A stretch of DNA of 64,000 bases from Oikopleura dioica (taxonomy: Eukaryota; Chordata; Appendicularia; Copelata; Oikopleuridae). Under the pieces are notes generated by a model, which worked only from the letters and a program-made list of their open reading frames with translations, ran no database searches and had not been told where the DNA came from. A program made the position numbers and the translations under genes. Location: positions 14,823,001 through 14,887,000 of the forward strand of contig OU015567.1 of the NCBI GenBank assembly GCA_907165135.1, read 5' to 3'. Shown piece by piece: positions 1 to 11,389 of this stretch (its first letter is position 1; the number at the start of each line of letters is the position of its first letter).

Positions 1-6
1 GAATTC

Positions 7-20
7 TTTTTTTAGATAAA
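7..20 (+). promoter_or_regulatory. Probable spliced-leader trans-splice acceptor
   Basis: A T-run followed by AG (AG at 13-14) lies six bases upstream of the ATG at 21. In appendicularian genomes this arrangement marks where the spliced leader joins the mRNA. It supports choosing the ATG at 21 as the start of the RNA-binding protein gene. The upstream gene, if this is an operon, lies outside the window. Confidence 0.5.
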
Positions 21-2197
21 ATGGGAGATTTCGGTCAAAATCCGATGGCAAACCAAGGATCGGGCTGGTCCGCGCCCAAAGCAATGGGAGGAGGCGGCGG
101 TCCTCCGGTAATTTTGCTTTTTATGACTATATAACGACTTCTCTAGCCATTTATGAACGGTCCTCCTGGAGGTGGAGGCTTTGGCGGCCCTCCAGGCGGC
201 GGAGGATTTGGCGGTCCACCAAGAGGAGGCGGCTTTGGAGGTCCTAGAGGGGGTGGCTTCGGCGGACCCCCGAGAGGAGGAGGCTTCGGGGGCGGCTTTG
301 GAGGTCCTCCCGGTGGATTCAACGGAGGGGGCGGCTTTGGCGGCGGCGGTGGCTTCCGAGGTGGTTTTCGGGGTCGCGGCCGTGGCCGAGGAAAGCCAGC
401 TCCAACTAATGTCGGTGAGTTACGCTTTTCCGCTTTCCCGCGGTTGATCAAATATTTAGTGAAAAAACGAAAAGGGTACAAGGGAGCGGCGCAAAAGCAA
501 AAAGAACCCGCCAAGCCATCAAGACAGCTTTTCGTCCGCCCAATTGAAAATGGCACTAAGTAAAAACAGAAACATAGAGGAAAAGGTAGTAACGATTGTT
601 CTAGGGTCTCGGAAGTGCGCGACTACTTCCAAGTTTTCGGAGAGCTGCGCGACGTTTACCTGCCAAAGGACTACTATACAAAAGAGATGAAAGGCGTAGC
701 TTACGTCGAGTGAGTTTAAAAACATTCGTAACAGTACTTGTAAACAGTAACAGTGTCTTGTCAGCAACTGACCGCTAGAATGACTCACAAACGATCAAAA
801 AATGAAAGAGTAACAGCTTTTTTCGCTCAGAATAATTCAAAGGGCCTCAATTTTGCCAACAAAAATAAGACCTCAGGATACAGACCAGAAAGTTTTCCTC
901 CCAGACGAGAAAAAAAGCTCAGGATTGATAACACATAAACTTGAAAAATTAAGTCATTTGAGAAAGAAAAGAATGTGTGAAAGACATCATCAGAGACCTT
1001 TGAATCGGTGTGTCTTTTAATGATCACTTCTAAGACTACTTTCACTCATCCGTCTGCTTATGAGTCCGTTCCTGCGTCAAAGATTCACTTTTATTAGAAT
1101 TACTTTTCTAATTGGGACTTCCTGTTAGCTCTTAGTTGTATGCCAGTAGCAGAGCTGCTAAAAAAGATACGCCTGCATAAACAAAAGCAATCTTGTTAAA
1201 AATTTCAAGCCATGGTCATTAAAATAGCTTTCCTAAACTTTAAACCTAACCGATTCCAAAAGGTATAAGGAGCAAGAAGACGCCGAAGAAGCCCAAGCCG
1301 CCATGGACGGGTGCGAATTTAACGGCAAAAATATCTCAGTCACTTTCGCTCAGGGCGACAGAAAATGTAACTAGTAGATCATGAATCTTAATTTTAAAAA
1401 CATGAAAAATAGCGAAAGAAACGATGGCGACAGGAGTGTACGCTACTAACATGGAAATTGAAATGCTCAAAAAAGAGCTCGCCAAAGAACAGGAGAGACT
1501 ATCGAAGGCGGCAAGAGGAGAACGGATTTCTCCACCAAGGGTACGGAAATATTTTACAATCACCATGGCGCTAGCTTGATGCTTGTGTAGTTCGCCGAAT
1601 TGGACGACAATGGAGCTCCCATTGTCAAGCCAATGGTCAAAGATGATAGAGACAGAAGGAGAGGCGATCGGCGAGATCGGGACAGGCGAAGAAGAAGTCG
1701 AAGTAGAAGCCCTAGACGAGGCCTTGGCGGAGGACGCGATAGAGGACCAAGAGACGATGACGATGATTGCCCAGAGTTCAGAAAGCGTCCTGTAAGTAAT
1801 CCTCGAAAGAAACAAATCCTTACCTCTTTTAGGAATCCGATAAGGTAGATGATCATTGCCGTGCAGCAAAATTTGCTGATATCCGGCAATCAGATTAGTC
1901 TTTAGAATTTCTATTGCCTGTAAATTTTTGATATTCTGACGAGATCTTTGTTTAGGATAAAATAGATGATTGTCCAGAGTTCGCAGGTCGCCCTGGCCGA
2001 GACGATCGAAGTCGAAGCCGTCGAAGTAGCAGGGAGCCAAGAAGTAGTCGAGGTGATCGTGACGATCGACGTGACCGTGATAGGGATCGAGATAGTCGTC
2101 GTCGAGATAGAAGCCGAAGCCGAGAGAGGCGAAGATCTCGCGACAGGTGATTTAACATTTTATATCCCCCGATCTCGAACTCTCTTCTAGACGCTGA
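21..2197 (+). CDS. RRM-domain RNA-binding protein with Gly/Phe-rich N-terminus and Arg/Ser-rich C-terminus
   Basis: Ten exons (21-107, 147-410, 528-559, 605-709, 1263-1366, 1413-1540, 1591-1791, 1833-1844, 1956-2146, 2191-2197) sum to 1131 nt, 376 residues. Residues 1-117 are low-complexity GGGFGG and RGG repeats, as in phase-separating RNA-binding proteins. An RRM follows: RNP2-like LFVRPI, then VRDYFQVFGELRDVYLPKD, then KGVAYVEY as RNP1 and an ISVTFAQ last strand. Next come a short helical Lys/Glu segment and an RS/RD-rich tail. This is SR-protein-like architecture, so a nuclear role in pre-mRNA splicing is expected. The RGG-first, RS-last order does not match one named SR protein that I can identify. 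Exon 8 is a 12-nt micro-exon. Introns are GT-AG; the one at 710-1262 is unusually long for this neighbourhood. Confidence 0.85.
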
Positions 2198-2417
2198 AAT
2201 TGCATCTTGATTTGGTAAAAAGAAGGAACCGACTATTTCGACTTTCATCGCGTGATCCTCCTCTCTGCCACCTTGATCCTCAACCCTACCCAACTTATGA
2301 TCGCCGATGGAATACTTTTTCTGTCCCCACTTTTCGTTTATGTAATAACTCATTCAAAACAGCTTATTGTCAGCTCCATTTATTGTGAAACATTTATTTA
2401 TAATAAATCTATTTTCT

Positions 2418-4236
2418 TCAGTCAACATGTGCGTCGATATGATCTTTTACGATGTTCCAAATTGTACCGTCGGTAATTTTGAGCGCGACAGCTTCGATAT
2501 CAGTTGACAGAACCCGATCAGTTGTCATGAATTGTGCGCTGCTTCGTACGCAGGCGTGTACCTTCTCCAAAATTGGCGTTGATGTTAGAGGTCGACGTAG
2601 GTCAACGGCTTGACAAGCGCAAAGAAGCTCAATCGCCTTAATGAGAATAGTTTGTTTAATAATCAGATGAGGGGTGTTACCAAGATTCGCTCGACATTTT
2701 CAACGACCGTAAGGGCCTTCCGCGCTGCCCAGCCGCTCATGCTGACGTGATCTTCGTAGCCAGCACATGTAGCAATTGTGTCGACTGAAGCTGGGTGGCA
2801 GAGCGTTTTGTTTTCTGAGACAAGCGCCGAAGCTGTAACTTGGCCGATCATGAAGCCAGAATTGATGCCCCCTAAATCATTGTCAATTAAAATCGTCGAG
2901 GTAAAAAGCTGAACCTGTAGGAGTCAAGAAAGCAGGGAGCTCAGAACACGCTGGATTGAGAAGACGCTCGATACGCCGCTCGCCCATATTGCCAATTTCG
3001 TGAACGCCGATTGCCAAATAATCAAGCGCCTTTGAAATATATCCTCCGTGAAAGTTCCCGCAAGTAGTAGTCGTATTTTGGTCGACGAGAACCATCGGAT
3101 TGTCTTGTGAGCTATCCAATTCGTTTTCAATCAGCTCCGTGGCGAATTCAACGACGTCGTTGCTAATTCCGTGAACTTGGGGAATGCATCGCAGTGTGTA
3201 TGGATCCTTAATTATTCAATACTGAAGCCTTTGTTGCTTAACATTTGCGTACCTGAACACGAGTAACCGCCCAAGACTGGCCGATTTCCGACTTCTGGTG
3301 TTGGTTGTTCAACAACGATCGAATCTTCCGTGCGACTTTGATCTGCCCTTTGTGCGGCCGTGCATTGTGGATGTCCGGATCGAAGGCATCTGTAGTCCCA
3401 ACAAGGCCTTCGATCGTCATTGCAGCGACTACAGAAAAGCTTGAGTGGTTATGTAAAGACGTTATGTAAAAAGCGGTAAAATCGCTCATAAAATCATAGT
3501 TCAACAAGTGCCAGTTTTTACAACTTACCAACATCAGCTACATTTACGATCATATTGGCTCGATGGGCCGCTTCTGCGCCAAGAGCAGCTGCAAATGCAT
3601 TTCCCGAAATCATTGAAATGGCGTCTTTAGGCTTCAACTGCAAATTCTCAAGCTCATTTCGACCAAGAACCACACTTGCACTCGCTTCTTCCGAAAAACT
3701 ATCCCCGCTCCACATTTTACCTTCGCCTAGGAGCCCCAAAGTCATGTGGGATAGCTGTGCCAAGTCGTGGGCCCCGACTGAACCTCGCTCGGGAATGATG
3801 GGAAGGCAGTTTTTGTTGAGAGCGGCCAGAAGAGACTCGACTGTACTGCGACTGACACCGGAGTATCCTCCAGCAAAGTAATTGAGTCTCACTGCCATCA
3901 ACGCTCGCGTGCGCGCCGCAGAGATTGGATTTCCAGTTCCAACGCAATGCGATCGGATCAAGTTCTCGTTCAGCTCGATCAAGTTGTCCTCCGAGATGAC
4001 CACATTTCCAAGCTGAGTGCCGATCCCTGTGTTGACAGCGTACTTCGTTCTCCCTGAGCTGAGAATTTCATCTACAACAGCTCGAGACTCATCAATTCGT
4101 TTCCACGCATCTTCAGAAAGCTCAACTTTCTCGTTGAAATCCTATTCATTATAAGTTCGATTTCTAGACCTCGCCTGTTTACCTGGATTTTGAGAATGGT
4201 CTCACTATTCAGAGATTTTCCGTTTAGTTGAACCAT
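2418..4236 (-). CDS. Histidine ammonia-lyase-like protein lacking the Ala-Ser-Gly triad
   Basis: Six exons on the minus strand (4183-4236, 3529-4141, 3253-3428, 2915-3206, 2681-2871, 2418-2636) sum to 1545 nt, 514 residues. Family features are clear: [51 protein letters not shown] and SQDNPMVL. Active family members convert L-histidine to trans-urocanate and ammonia with an electrophilic MIO group made from Ala-Ser-Gly in GSVGASGDLAPL. Here that stretch reads [13 protein letters not shown]: Ser-Gly is replaced by one His (about 3764-3775) with the frame kept. MIO cannot form in the usual way, so classical activity is doubtful while the rest of the fold looks preserved. A polyadenylation signal lies at 2393-2398 (complement). 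The gene is divergent from the one starting at 4410. Confidence 0.85.
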
Positions 4237-4409
4237 CTTTTCATCAAATTCTCTCTATTTTTCTATTGACGTTAGTTTTCTAAGTTGTCCAAGTTGAAAT
4301 TTCCCCGCCCAGAAAAAACGGCAATAAATTTCGACTCTTCGCCACGCCTATTTCACGCGACGGGCTTTATTGATGAAAATATTTTGATTATAAAAATTAC
4401 TGTTTTAGA
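4237..4409. promoter_or_regulatory. Shared divergent promoter interval
   Basis: Only 173 bp separate the start codons of the ammonia-lyase-like gene (minus) and the beta-barrel-like gene (plus), so both promoters or 5' regions must lie here. TTTTAG at 4403-4408 directly precedes the ATG at 4410 and is a likely trans-splice acceptor. No clear TATA box was seen. Confidence 0.4.
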
Positions 4410-6114
4410 ATGGCGGAATTCGAAGGAGGAGGACCATCTCCAGTTGCAGAGACAGTGTTTACAGTTCTCCCCAGTGCCCGAAAGATATGTGGTCTTCTCG
4501 ACAGCATCTTGAATATTTACGATCCGGTTCTTGCTGGTCACTGTTCAGCGCCAGTTAGCCAACCGAAACCGCCAACTGCACCTGTAAGTCTCAGTGTTGG
4601 CAATCTCAAATTATGTTTGTTTCTAGCTCAATCCTCCTCCCATGCTTCTCAAAGATCTGGATCAATCCAACTCAATGTTGGAGCCACAAGCGATTGATGG
4701 CTTGAAGATGGGCGTCAACTGCCAGCTTAATGATCGCATCGGAGCGTCGACCAACTTTCAATACGGAAGTGGAATGCCTATGTTTGGCGTGCCTGGGCTC
4801 AAGTTTGAGGTGCAGAAGAAACTCTAAACGGATGAACATTATTAATTGTTTCTTTAGAAAACTTTGAGCTGGATGGGCAACGACTTCGTCAATTACGAAG
4901 GTCAGCTTGCCCCAAATTTGCAAGTGATGATTGGACCCTTCAACTACGGCGATCTCGTTAAGGTAATCTGATTCGCACGGGGTTAGTTCTGTAATTTTGA
5001 TGATATTTAGGGTGATCTTGGAGGCATGCAGCTGGTCAAACACGGTCGAAACTCACAACTCGTTCTTATGAACCAAGGAAACTACCAGCAGTGGAAGCTC
5101 ATGGTTCTGGCGCACAAGCAGACCATCCAAGCGGGTCCCCTCAATATGAAACGTATGAAAATTGCATGATTGAACATCTCAAACCGATTTTAGTGAACTC
5201 GACGCTGCAATCACCTGGTGGTCTCGGCGGAATCTACGGTGGTCAGTGTATGGCGGAGATTGAAGCTGCTGCTAATGTTGGCAGCTTCCGAGGAATGAAC
5301 GTCCACATTGGTGGTTCGATGGGAACTCAGATTCCTGCATACGATGGTAATAAGATGAGCTATCTCACTGGTCCTCTCACGGTAAGCTTGATGTTAACGC
5401 TCTGTACTGAAAGTATTTTAGGCCGCTGTCGGAGCTGCTGTGTCAACTTCTCCGTACATTATCTTCCAGAAGATGCCCAGCCCTTACCAACAGTGTCACG
5501 CTTTCGATACAAACGACACTATCGCTTTACGATGGAGCCGAGCGGAGAACAAGGCGAAAATCACGATTTCGTCAACTCCAGCTGGCGATGGAATGGCCAT
5601 CTCTCAGGCCATCAAGTCGCCTCATTATTTGAAGGAAGTTCCGAAGTAAGATTACTCTTCGTTGCCAAATTCTTAAAAACTCTTTCTAGGGCGGAAAGGA
5701 TGGAGTTGAATCAGTGGGCCAACTCTGAGAGACACGGCTACATGCTCAACTGTGAATATGATTATTCAGCTCATCTTGTAAGTACAGATGAATGTTCTCC
5801 TATCAATTAAAATCTCAGATGAATTACTCCGTGGCGTGGCAAACGAAGTTTTTCAACAATAAGTCCGGCATCAAGGTCGGTCTTGAAGGCAAACCCGGGG
5901 AAATTATCCCAAGCTCGATTAAAGGTAGTGGACTCGCCTAACAGACGTAAATTAAAAAATGCTTTTAGCGACGCTTTCGGACAATATGATGTTTAAATCT
6001 TCTGGCAAACCTGAAGACGCATCCCCTCTTACTTTAGATTTATCTATTGCCTACGAAGCGTCCGAAACTCCGAAGGCGCCCAAGATCGGCCTCGCTCTCA
6101 ATGTCGAGCTCTAG
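4410..6114 (+). CDS. Beta-strand-rich protein, possibly a TOM40-like mitochondrial outer-membrane barrel
   Basis: Nine exons (4410-4583, 4627-4809, 4858-4962, 5011-5152, 5194-5381, 5422-5645, 5690-5777, 5819-5924, 5969-6114) sum to 1356 nt, 451 residues. After a Pro/Gly-rich N-terminus a segment reads LNPPPMLLKDL...LEPQAIDGLKMGVN, which resembles the NPG..E.L...DG.K start of the TOM40/porin fold. The rest has many alternating polar/hydrophobic strands, for example MNYSVAWQTKFFNN and KIGLALNVEL at the very end, as expected of a membrane barrel. TOM40 is the protein-import channel of the mitochondrial outer membrane. The match is by pattern only and the protein is longer than usual (about 360), so the family call is tentative; the gene itself is secure because all exon phases agree. 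Confidence 0.55.
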
Positions 6115-6439
6115 GAAATTAATTTATTTTGTGTCTCCTGTATTTATAGTGTAATTGAAATGATACTCGATTGTTATTTGAATGAAAAAAAAAACTTCAA
6201 TCCTTTGCCACCTGACCACCTTTTATTTATTGACTCTACCTCCCGGAAAGATCTAATTTATTTTTTGCTTCCTTCAATGCTTGCTCTTCCGGGCGGAGGA
6301 GAGATCCACTCTCATGAGTGCCTAATTCATGACTGCCACTGTAATTGATCGTAAAATTACACGCATAGGCAAGAAATTTTCGTAGAGTTGCGTTCTTGAT
6401 GGGAGCTCAACTTGGTTTTTCATTGTTTATTTTCCACTG

Positions 6440-6740
6440 TCAGACAAGGTCAGCAATATCGCCCATCAAGGCATTGTGCAGGGCATAAATAGCTTGCTTC
6501 TTGTGTTTCCTCGACGCCACTCTCTCTGCCTGATCGAGTTCCCACTTGTCACAAAGGTCGTTCAAAACTGAAGCCGCGCCCATGCATAATAGAGGGCCCA
6601 CTATAATCACAGGAAACCCCAAAATCACTTAAAAATGTTAGTCGGCTAGGCAGACAAACACTTGTCAAGTAATTGGTTTTGTAAGCACTGCAAGTAAAAC
6701 CTATAAGATATGTCCAGGTGTGTTCTGAATGCACGTTCAT
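6440..6740 (-). CDS. Small single-pass membrane protein, unrecognised
   Basis: Two exons (6701-6740 and 6440-6627) joined by a GT-AG intron give 228 nt, 75 residues. A hydrophobic stretch, TYLIVILGFPVIIVGPLLC, at about residues 10-28 is a membrane span. It is followed by a charged, helical tail (KWELDQAERVASRKHKKQ) that would be cytosolic if the N-terminus is outside. No family was recognised. It is the first of four very short genes packed into 1.8 kb. Confidence 0.6.
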
Positions 6741-6858
6741 AAAAGATTCATTAATGATCAAAGGATGGATCAGAACATGTTCCTGATTCGAGCTGACTGC
6801 AAAAGTCAATTTTCTGGGTATTCAAATTGCCTCTCAACGAAAGAAACCGTCGATACAT

Positions 6859-7082
6859 TTAAAATTCATAAAATACCCAGCCTGTGACGTGGTCAGAAAG
6901 CAATCGAGAAAGCTTCAGCTTGAACTCGTCCGAATCATCTTTCAGTAGGTTGATGGGATGAGCGTACGATTAAAATCCGTTATTAATGGAGCCTATCAGT
7001 AATGAGAAAAGCACTTCATTCTGAGGTGGCGACATTGACAGCGAGCGACAACTGCCATAGTAATTGCAACTAAAATATTCAT
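6859..7082 (-). CDS. Candidate secreted 42-residue peptide
   Basis: Two exons (7034-7082 and 6859-6938) joined at a GT-AG intron sum to 129 nt. The product begins MNILVAITMAVVARCQ, a good signal peptide, and continues as a short acidic/basic amphipathic stretch, DSDEFKLKLSRLLSDHV, ending in TGWVFYEF. A secreted peptide (host defence or signalling) fits the shape, but there is no family evidence. The donor has limited context, so the splice is an inference supported by frame. Its start is 104 bp from the start of the plus-strand gene at 7187, suggesting a bidirectional promoter. Confidence 0.45.
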
Positions 7083-7186
7083 CCCTTGTGATAGATTGAA
7101 CTAGACTCTCGCGCGCTCATAAGGGCTCGCACATGCGGCGACTCCGGATCGCGCACTGTTGACCACATGAGCTCTTGGCAAAGTTT

Positions 7187-7544
7187 ATGTTGCCCTATTT
7201 AATTTTGTCGGGGATCATACTATCAGTCATTTTCATGTCGTGCTTCGCCGTAAAGAGAATAGAAGTTTGGGCAGAGAGACACTTCCACGGCAATCAGGAA
7301 AACTCCACGTCAAGACTTGGTAAAAAGTTCTCCCTGTTTAAATTATAGCGTGAACTAAAATTCCCGAATTTTAGTTGTTGAAGGCTAACACTGAATATTA
7401 GGGATTCTAGGTTCACTCTCGGCATCAGCCTTTGCTGAGCAGTCGATCGTTGAATTGCACGCGAAAACTACGAACGAATGCGGCAGTGCTCAGGTGGCGA
7501 CAGTAGCAGATGTATCAAAAGTCACCACAACCCAGATCCTATAA
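7187..7544 (+). CDS. Small membrane-anchored protein, unrecognised
   Basis: Two exons (7187-7319 and 7411-7544) sum to 267 nt, 88 residues, with matching phases. The start MLPYLILSGIILSVIFMSC is either an uncleaved signal anchor or a signal peptide. The remainder (KRIEVWAERHFHGNQENS, then a Ser/Ala/Thr-rich C-terminus) has one Cys and no recognised domain. An AG three bases before the ATG (7182-7183) is a possible trans-splice acceptor. It is divergent from the secreted-peptide gene. Confidence 0.5.
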
Positions 7545-7838
7545 CACGATATTCCGCAGACCTAGGATGTTTGTATCATTGATTCTTGAAAAATAAAGAT
7601 ATTGCACATACTCTTTGTTAATATCTTTCAGCTTGTGTAGTAGCTGGCACTCTTCTTCGTCACTTTTTGAGAATATTTATCGACCAGATTTTTTCGGAAA
7701 AATCACGGAATAGTGGTTAAATAATCTGGTCTGTAGTTAGAATATCCGTTCCCCAGGAGTTGCCTTGGCAAATTTCGCGAACAGCGAATTCTCATCAGAT
7801 AATATATTCATTGAATTCTTGAAAGGAGTAAGTATCAC

Positions 7839-8172
7839 TTATACTTCGCGAACCTCGTTAATAATCTCCGTTATGATGTAATGGCTGCAACATTGTCGTA
7901 GCTGATACACTCGCTTGCATTTTATCTTCGTTTCGAGCTCGCTTTCGTCATAATTATCAGAATATCAAATAGCCTCGTTTTTACCTGGTTGTTTCAGGTA
8001 TGGCCGAGTAAGCATATTTAAAGCATTTCTTGCATGTCTCGTTGTCGCACTTAGTTTTCTGCTGCACCAGTACTTGATTCACTACGCTTTCAATATTTCG
8101 TATTGAATTTTTCCCTGCTTCAACCACTTTAGGGTGTTTTCGTGAAGTCGATTTTAGAATATGCATTCGCAT
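7839..8172 (-). CDS. Small Cys-containing protein, unrecognised
   Basis: Two exons (7985-8172 and 7839-7941) joined by a GT-AG intron sum to 291 nt, 96 residues. The protein is basic, with clustered cysteines (KCDNETCKKCFKY, then KCKRVYQLRQCC) spread over both exons, which suggests a disulfide-bonded or metal-binding fold. No signal peptide is visible at the chosen ATG (8170-8172), so an upstream leader exon may exist. Just downstream, near 7630-7680 on the same strand, a stretch that reads SDEEECQLL resembles exon 2 and may be a decayed duplicate exon. Confidence 0.5.
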
Positions 8173-8464
8173 AACTCTAGTTATTAAATAAACACTTCTC
8201 TTGAATAAGTAAAAACAATAAGACAGCAGTGGTCTTCATTCTTTTCTTTGAAAAGTAGAAAAGATCCCCGAAGGATCGGCTCATTTAAGAAATAGTGCCG
8301 TTTAATTAATTGGACCCGGGAGAGGCTGCAACTGCTTTGTATACGAGAGTGATTTCTTACATCTAAAATCAATTTGATTGAAAACAATAATTCTCCAGTG
8401 GCAGATTTTTAATATCCATTTGATTAATAAAGATTGTTTTTTTTATTTATTGAATACAGATTAT

Positions 8465-9765
8465 TTAAATATGTGAAACTTTTCGGCCCTGCACTTGGCA
8501 TCCAAAACAACCAGTAAAGATGATCATGAAAAAGAGGAATCCGTAGACACCTACTCCTGCAGAGCCGATTTCTTCGAAGGCCTTTTCTATTCCAGAGTCA
8601 GCCAAGAGAGTATCAACATTGAGATCTGTCAAGACATCACTGAATACATTAATGAGTACACGGGTATTATTGCTGATCTTACTCGACGATGCTATCGACC
8701 AGTGTTTCTACGTTGACGCCAGCATTATTCAAATCAATCGCAAGCTGTTCAAGAGCATCTGAGTTTGAGACGTCGATGGTGCCATCTGCTGTCACGTAGT
8801 CACCGAGTTCGAAGTCTAAATTTTACATTAATCTTAAATTTTGAAAGAATTTATACTTGGAGCTTGTTCTTTGACCGCTGCTTCAAAAGTGTTCAGATCG
8901 ATTTCTTGAATAAACTGTCCATACTCGCTGTTTGCAAGCTCAGTAGCAAGATCTTCATTGATTTGACGACGATTTCTAGTGAGAACTCCCGCCAAGTTTT
9001 CGCCTGCACCGCTTACTCCACGAGTGAGATCACTGAAGTACGACTTCAATTGAGTTGATTTGAAAAGAGACGATTTTTATGACGGATCAAAAAGTCATAA
9101 AAGCGATTTTTGTCTGATGCGAGAAATGATCGATTAGATGGTTTCTTACCTGAGCGAGTCATCGAGCAATCCACGAACAGCAGGGTTGAAAATCACAACG
9201 AGCATGGCAATGGATACTCCCATGACAATGAAGTACAAAATCGCTGACAAAACGGATAGCATGGCGGTCAGGCACTTGCAGCAGCTGCTGTTCATTTTCA
9301 ACGACATAAAAACGGAAAATGAAGCTAGCAGTCCCATCGCCAAGGGTACGATTCCGACGAGCTGGGTTCAAATTTTACGCTTCAGGATTCAAAAGTCACT
9401 TACTGTTACAATGAGGATCAGGAGATCCGTCAACTCTTCAACATTTCTTCCGAGGAAAAGACCTTGTTGCGTATCCAAAAGATCAGCAAGAGAATCAACA
9501 CTTTCGAAAAGATTTTATGAAGTGGGAGAAACTATCGGCTACCTCAACTCAATTTTGATTCCACCAAGGTCCAATAAATACTCAAAATTTTTAATTGAAT
9601 CGGGCAATTTGGCTCCTAAGTACCACCCAAGAACAGCCAGTAAAACCACATGAATGAAGACAACGAATCCGCTTGTTTATGCTTTTTACAAAAATGACAC
9701 AAGTCTCATCTCTCGCAAGTGAAGCATTTCCTGATGGCGAATCCAGCCTTTCTATTTGAGCACAT
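8465..9765 (-). CDS. Four-pass membrane protein with two extracellular loops (prominin-like layout)
   Basis: Six well-defined exons (9543-9671, 9405-9500, 9150-9362, 8857-9032, 8683-8815, 8465-8639) keep one frame for about 308 codons. Membrane spans are GFVVFIHVVLLAVLGWYLGA, then a pair separated by a short Cys loop (SSCCKC), then GVGVYGFLFFMIIFTGCFGC near the C-terminus. Helical loops of about 60 and 110 residues lie between them. Two spans joined by a small Cys loop and flanked by long loops is the layout of prominins, but the protein is shorter and the call is structural only. The first exon is unresolved: two ATGs (9763-9765 and 9725-9727) reach exon 2 only through a GA-AG or GC-AG intron or an 18-nt gap. 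Confidence 0.6.
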
Positions 9766-10132
9766 CCTTGTCTTTCTCTCGTCCTTGCCTTGGAAGGGCC
9801 TTTCACTTGAATAGAATGCCTCAAAAGTTGATTTAAGCCAAGTGGAATTACCTCGAGCGACGTTTTTAACACCAAAGAACGCTGCTGCTTCTCTTGGTAT
9901 TCACTTATTTTCGAATGATAATCCAGCGCCTGCTGTAGCTCGAAACAATAGTTAGATAATGTTGCCTTTTATGAAGAGTCTCCTTCCTCTCGTCAGAAGA
10001 GCGCCGCCAAAAATTGGTGGAAATTTTGTCCCAATTTTGAATTAATGGCTCGTATTTTACGAGGAGAGTGTAAGTTCTTTCTTTGAAAGCTTTATTCCAA
10101 GTACGTAAAACAGAAAGTGAAGGTCTCTAAGT

Positions 10133-11209
10133 TTAGTGCTGCTGGTGAACGAGGAATCCAGTGAACTTCGCTGAGTTGTAGTCGGCTCGAAATTCAATGT
10201 CTACGTTTGAACAAAAAACGTCGACGACATCTCCGACCTCCAGATTCAGCAGAGCGTGCATCGTAACTGCTGATTCAAGGCCTGAAAATGATGATGCTTT
10301 TGCGAGTCTATTGTAGATATACCTTGATTGTAGTCTTTTTGAACAGAGCCCATGTAAGCCCCGTTTTTGCGCAAATGGACGTACCAGATTTTCTTCGTGA
10401 CTCCAAATGAAATCGCCACAAAATACATTCCTGGTACTTGAGCGACAAATTGTCCCGTGTTTTTGTCATAGGCACCATCTAGGAAATTTAATGAGTAGGC
10501 TGTCTTTGAAAGTGATGATGATTGTTAACTGACCTGTTGTGTCGAGAAGCTGTTTTCCGAAAACAATGACGCCATGGCGGCCGATCCACTTTTCAGCTCT
10601 TGAGTACTCCCAGCCAACTTTTTCATTGAGCTTTCGAACACTTTCGGAAATCTTCTCCTGGAAGTTGAGTAGACTGTCGATAGCTACAGATAAATTTGAG
10701 GTCTACTCGTCAATCGTGATAATTACCCGTCAAATTCATCTGGTTCAAGTTATCAGATACGCTCGCAACTTCTTTCTCCAATCTTGTTATTTTTATCTGC
10801 GATGAAAAAGCGGATAGAATCTTGTCTTCCACAACAGAGATCCTGGAAGTGATGGCATCCAAGTCCGACGATCTTGATAAGACCGCGGTTGAGAGCTCTT
10901 CGATTTTTTCTCCGATCGTTGGTTTTCTTGAATCCGGTTGATCGTATTTTCCAACTGGTTGATTTTCACGAGGACGTGGTGAAGGAGAAGCTGGTCAATG
11001 TCCTTTGAACTGAAAGGGGTTAGGGTTAGGTAGATCGATTTATTATAGATTCCATCCTACTCTTAACGATGTAGGAAGAATTACCTTGGCGACAGCCCTA
11101 GGGGGCTATTCTCGACAATATCGCATAACATGCATTGATTTCCTGCAGTCAACTCGAAAAAACTCAAAAATATAGGAACAAGCATTTTCTGAGGCCGGTT
11201 TCTTTCCAT
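10133..11209 (-). CDS. Secreted coiled-coil protein with C-terminal C1q domain (frame interrupted once)
   Basis: Five exons (11085-11209, 10727-11009, 10534-10683, 10323-10478, 10133-10281). A signal peptide (MLVPIFLSFFELTAG) is followed by a coiled coil and then a C1q-type jelly roll: GQFVAQVPGMYFVAISF, KNGAYMGSVQKD, LNLEVGDVVDVFC and a last strand AKFTGFLVHQ. C1q-domain proteins trimerise and act in recognition or matrix assembly outside the cell. Exon 2 shifts frame once near 10,905-10,925; one extra A in a run of four restores the coil, so this is either an assembly error or a damaged gene. A TATA-like box at 11,215-11,224 lies so close to the first ATG that the second Met (11,183-11,185), which starts the signal peptide, is the likelier start. 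A polyadenylation signal lies at about 10,091. Confidence 0.75.
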
Positions 11210-11214
11210 CGTTC

Positions 11215-11224
11215 TTTTTATATC
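11215..11224 (-). promoter_or_regulatory. TATA-like box of the C1q gene
   Basis: GATATAAAAA on the minus strand, 6 bp upstream of the first ATG and 30 bp upstream of the second in-frame ATG. A start site 25-30 bp downstream would skip the first ATG. Confidence 0.4.
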
Positions 11225-11389
11225 AACTCGCAACGAACCCCCGCGAGGAAATATTTATTTCTCCATAAAAAACAGCAGGATTCGTTGTAAGAACTTTTTT
11301 TATTATGTTCAATCAAGGATGAGGATATCGATTTATTCAATGTGGAAGTTGATACTGAACTGAACTTTTTCTGGTTTTTCGCGGCTCAT

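Noticed and set aside
143-563. Pro-rich frame on the minus strand and a second plus frame over the Gly-rich exon
   Set aside because: Both are shadows of the GGGFGG coding exon; they lack consistent splice partners.
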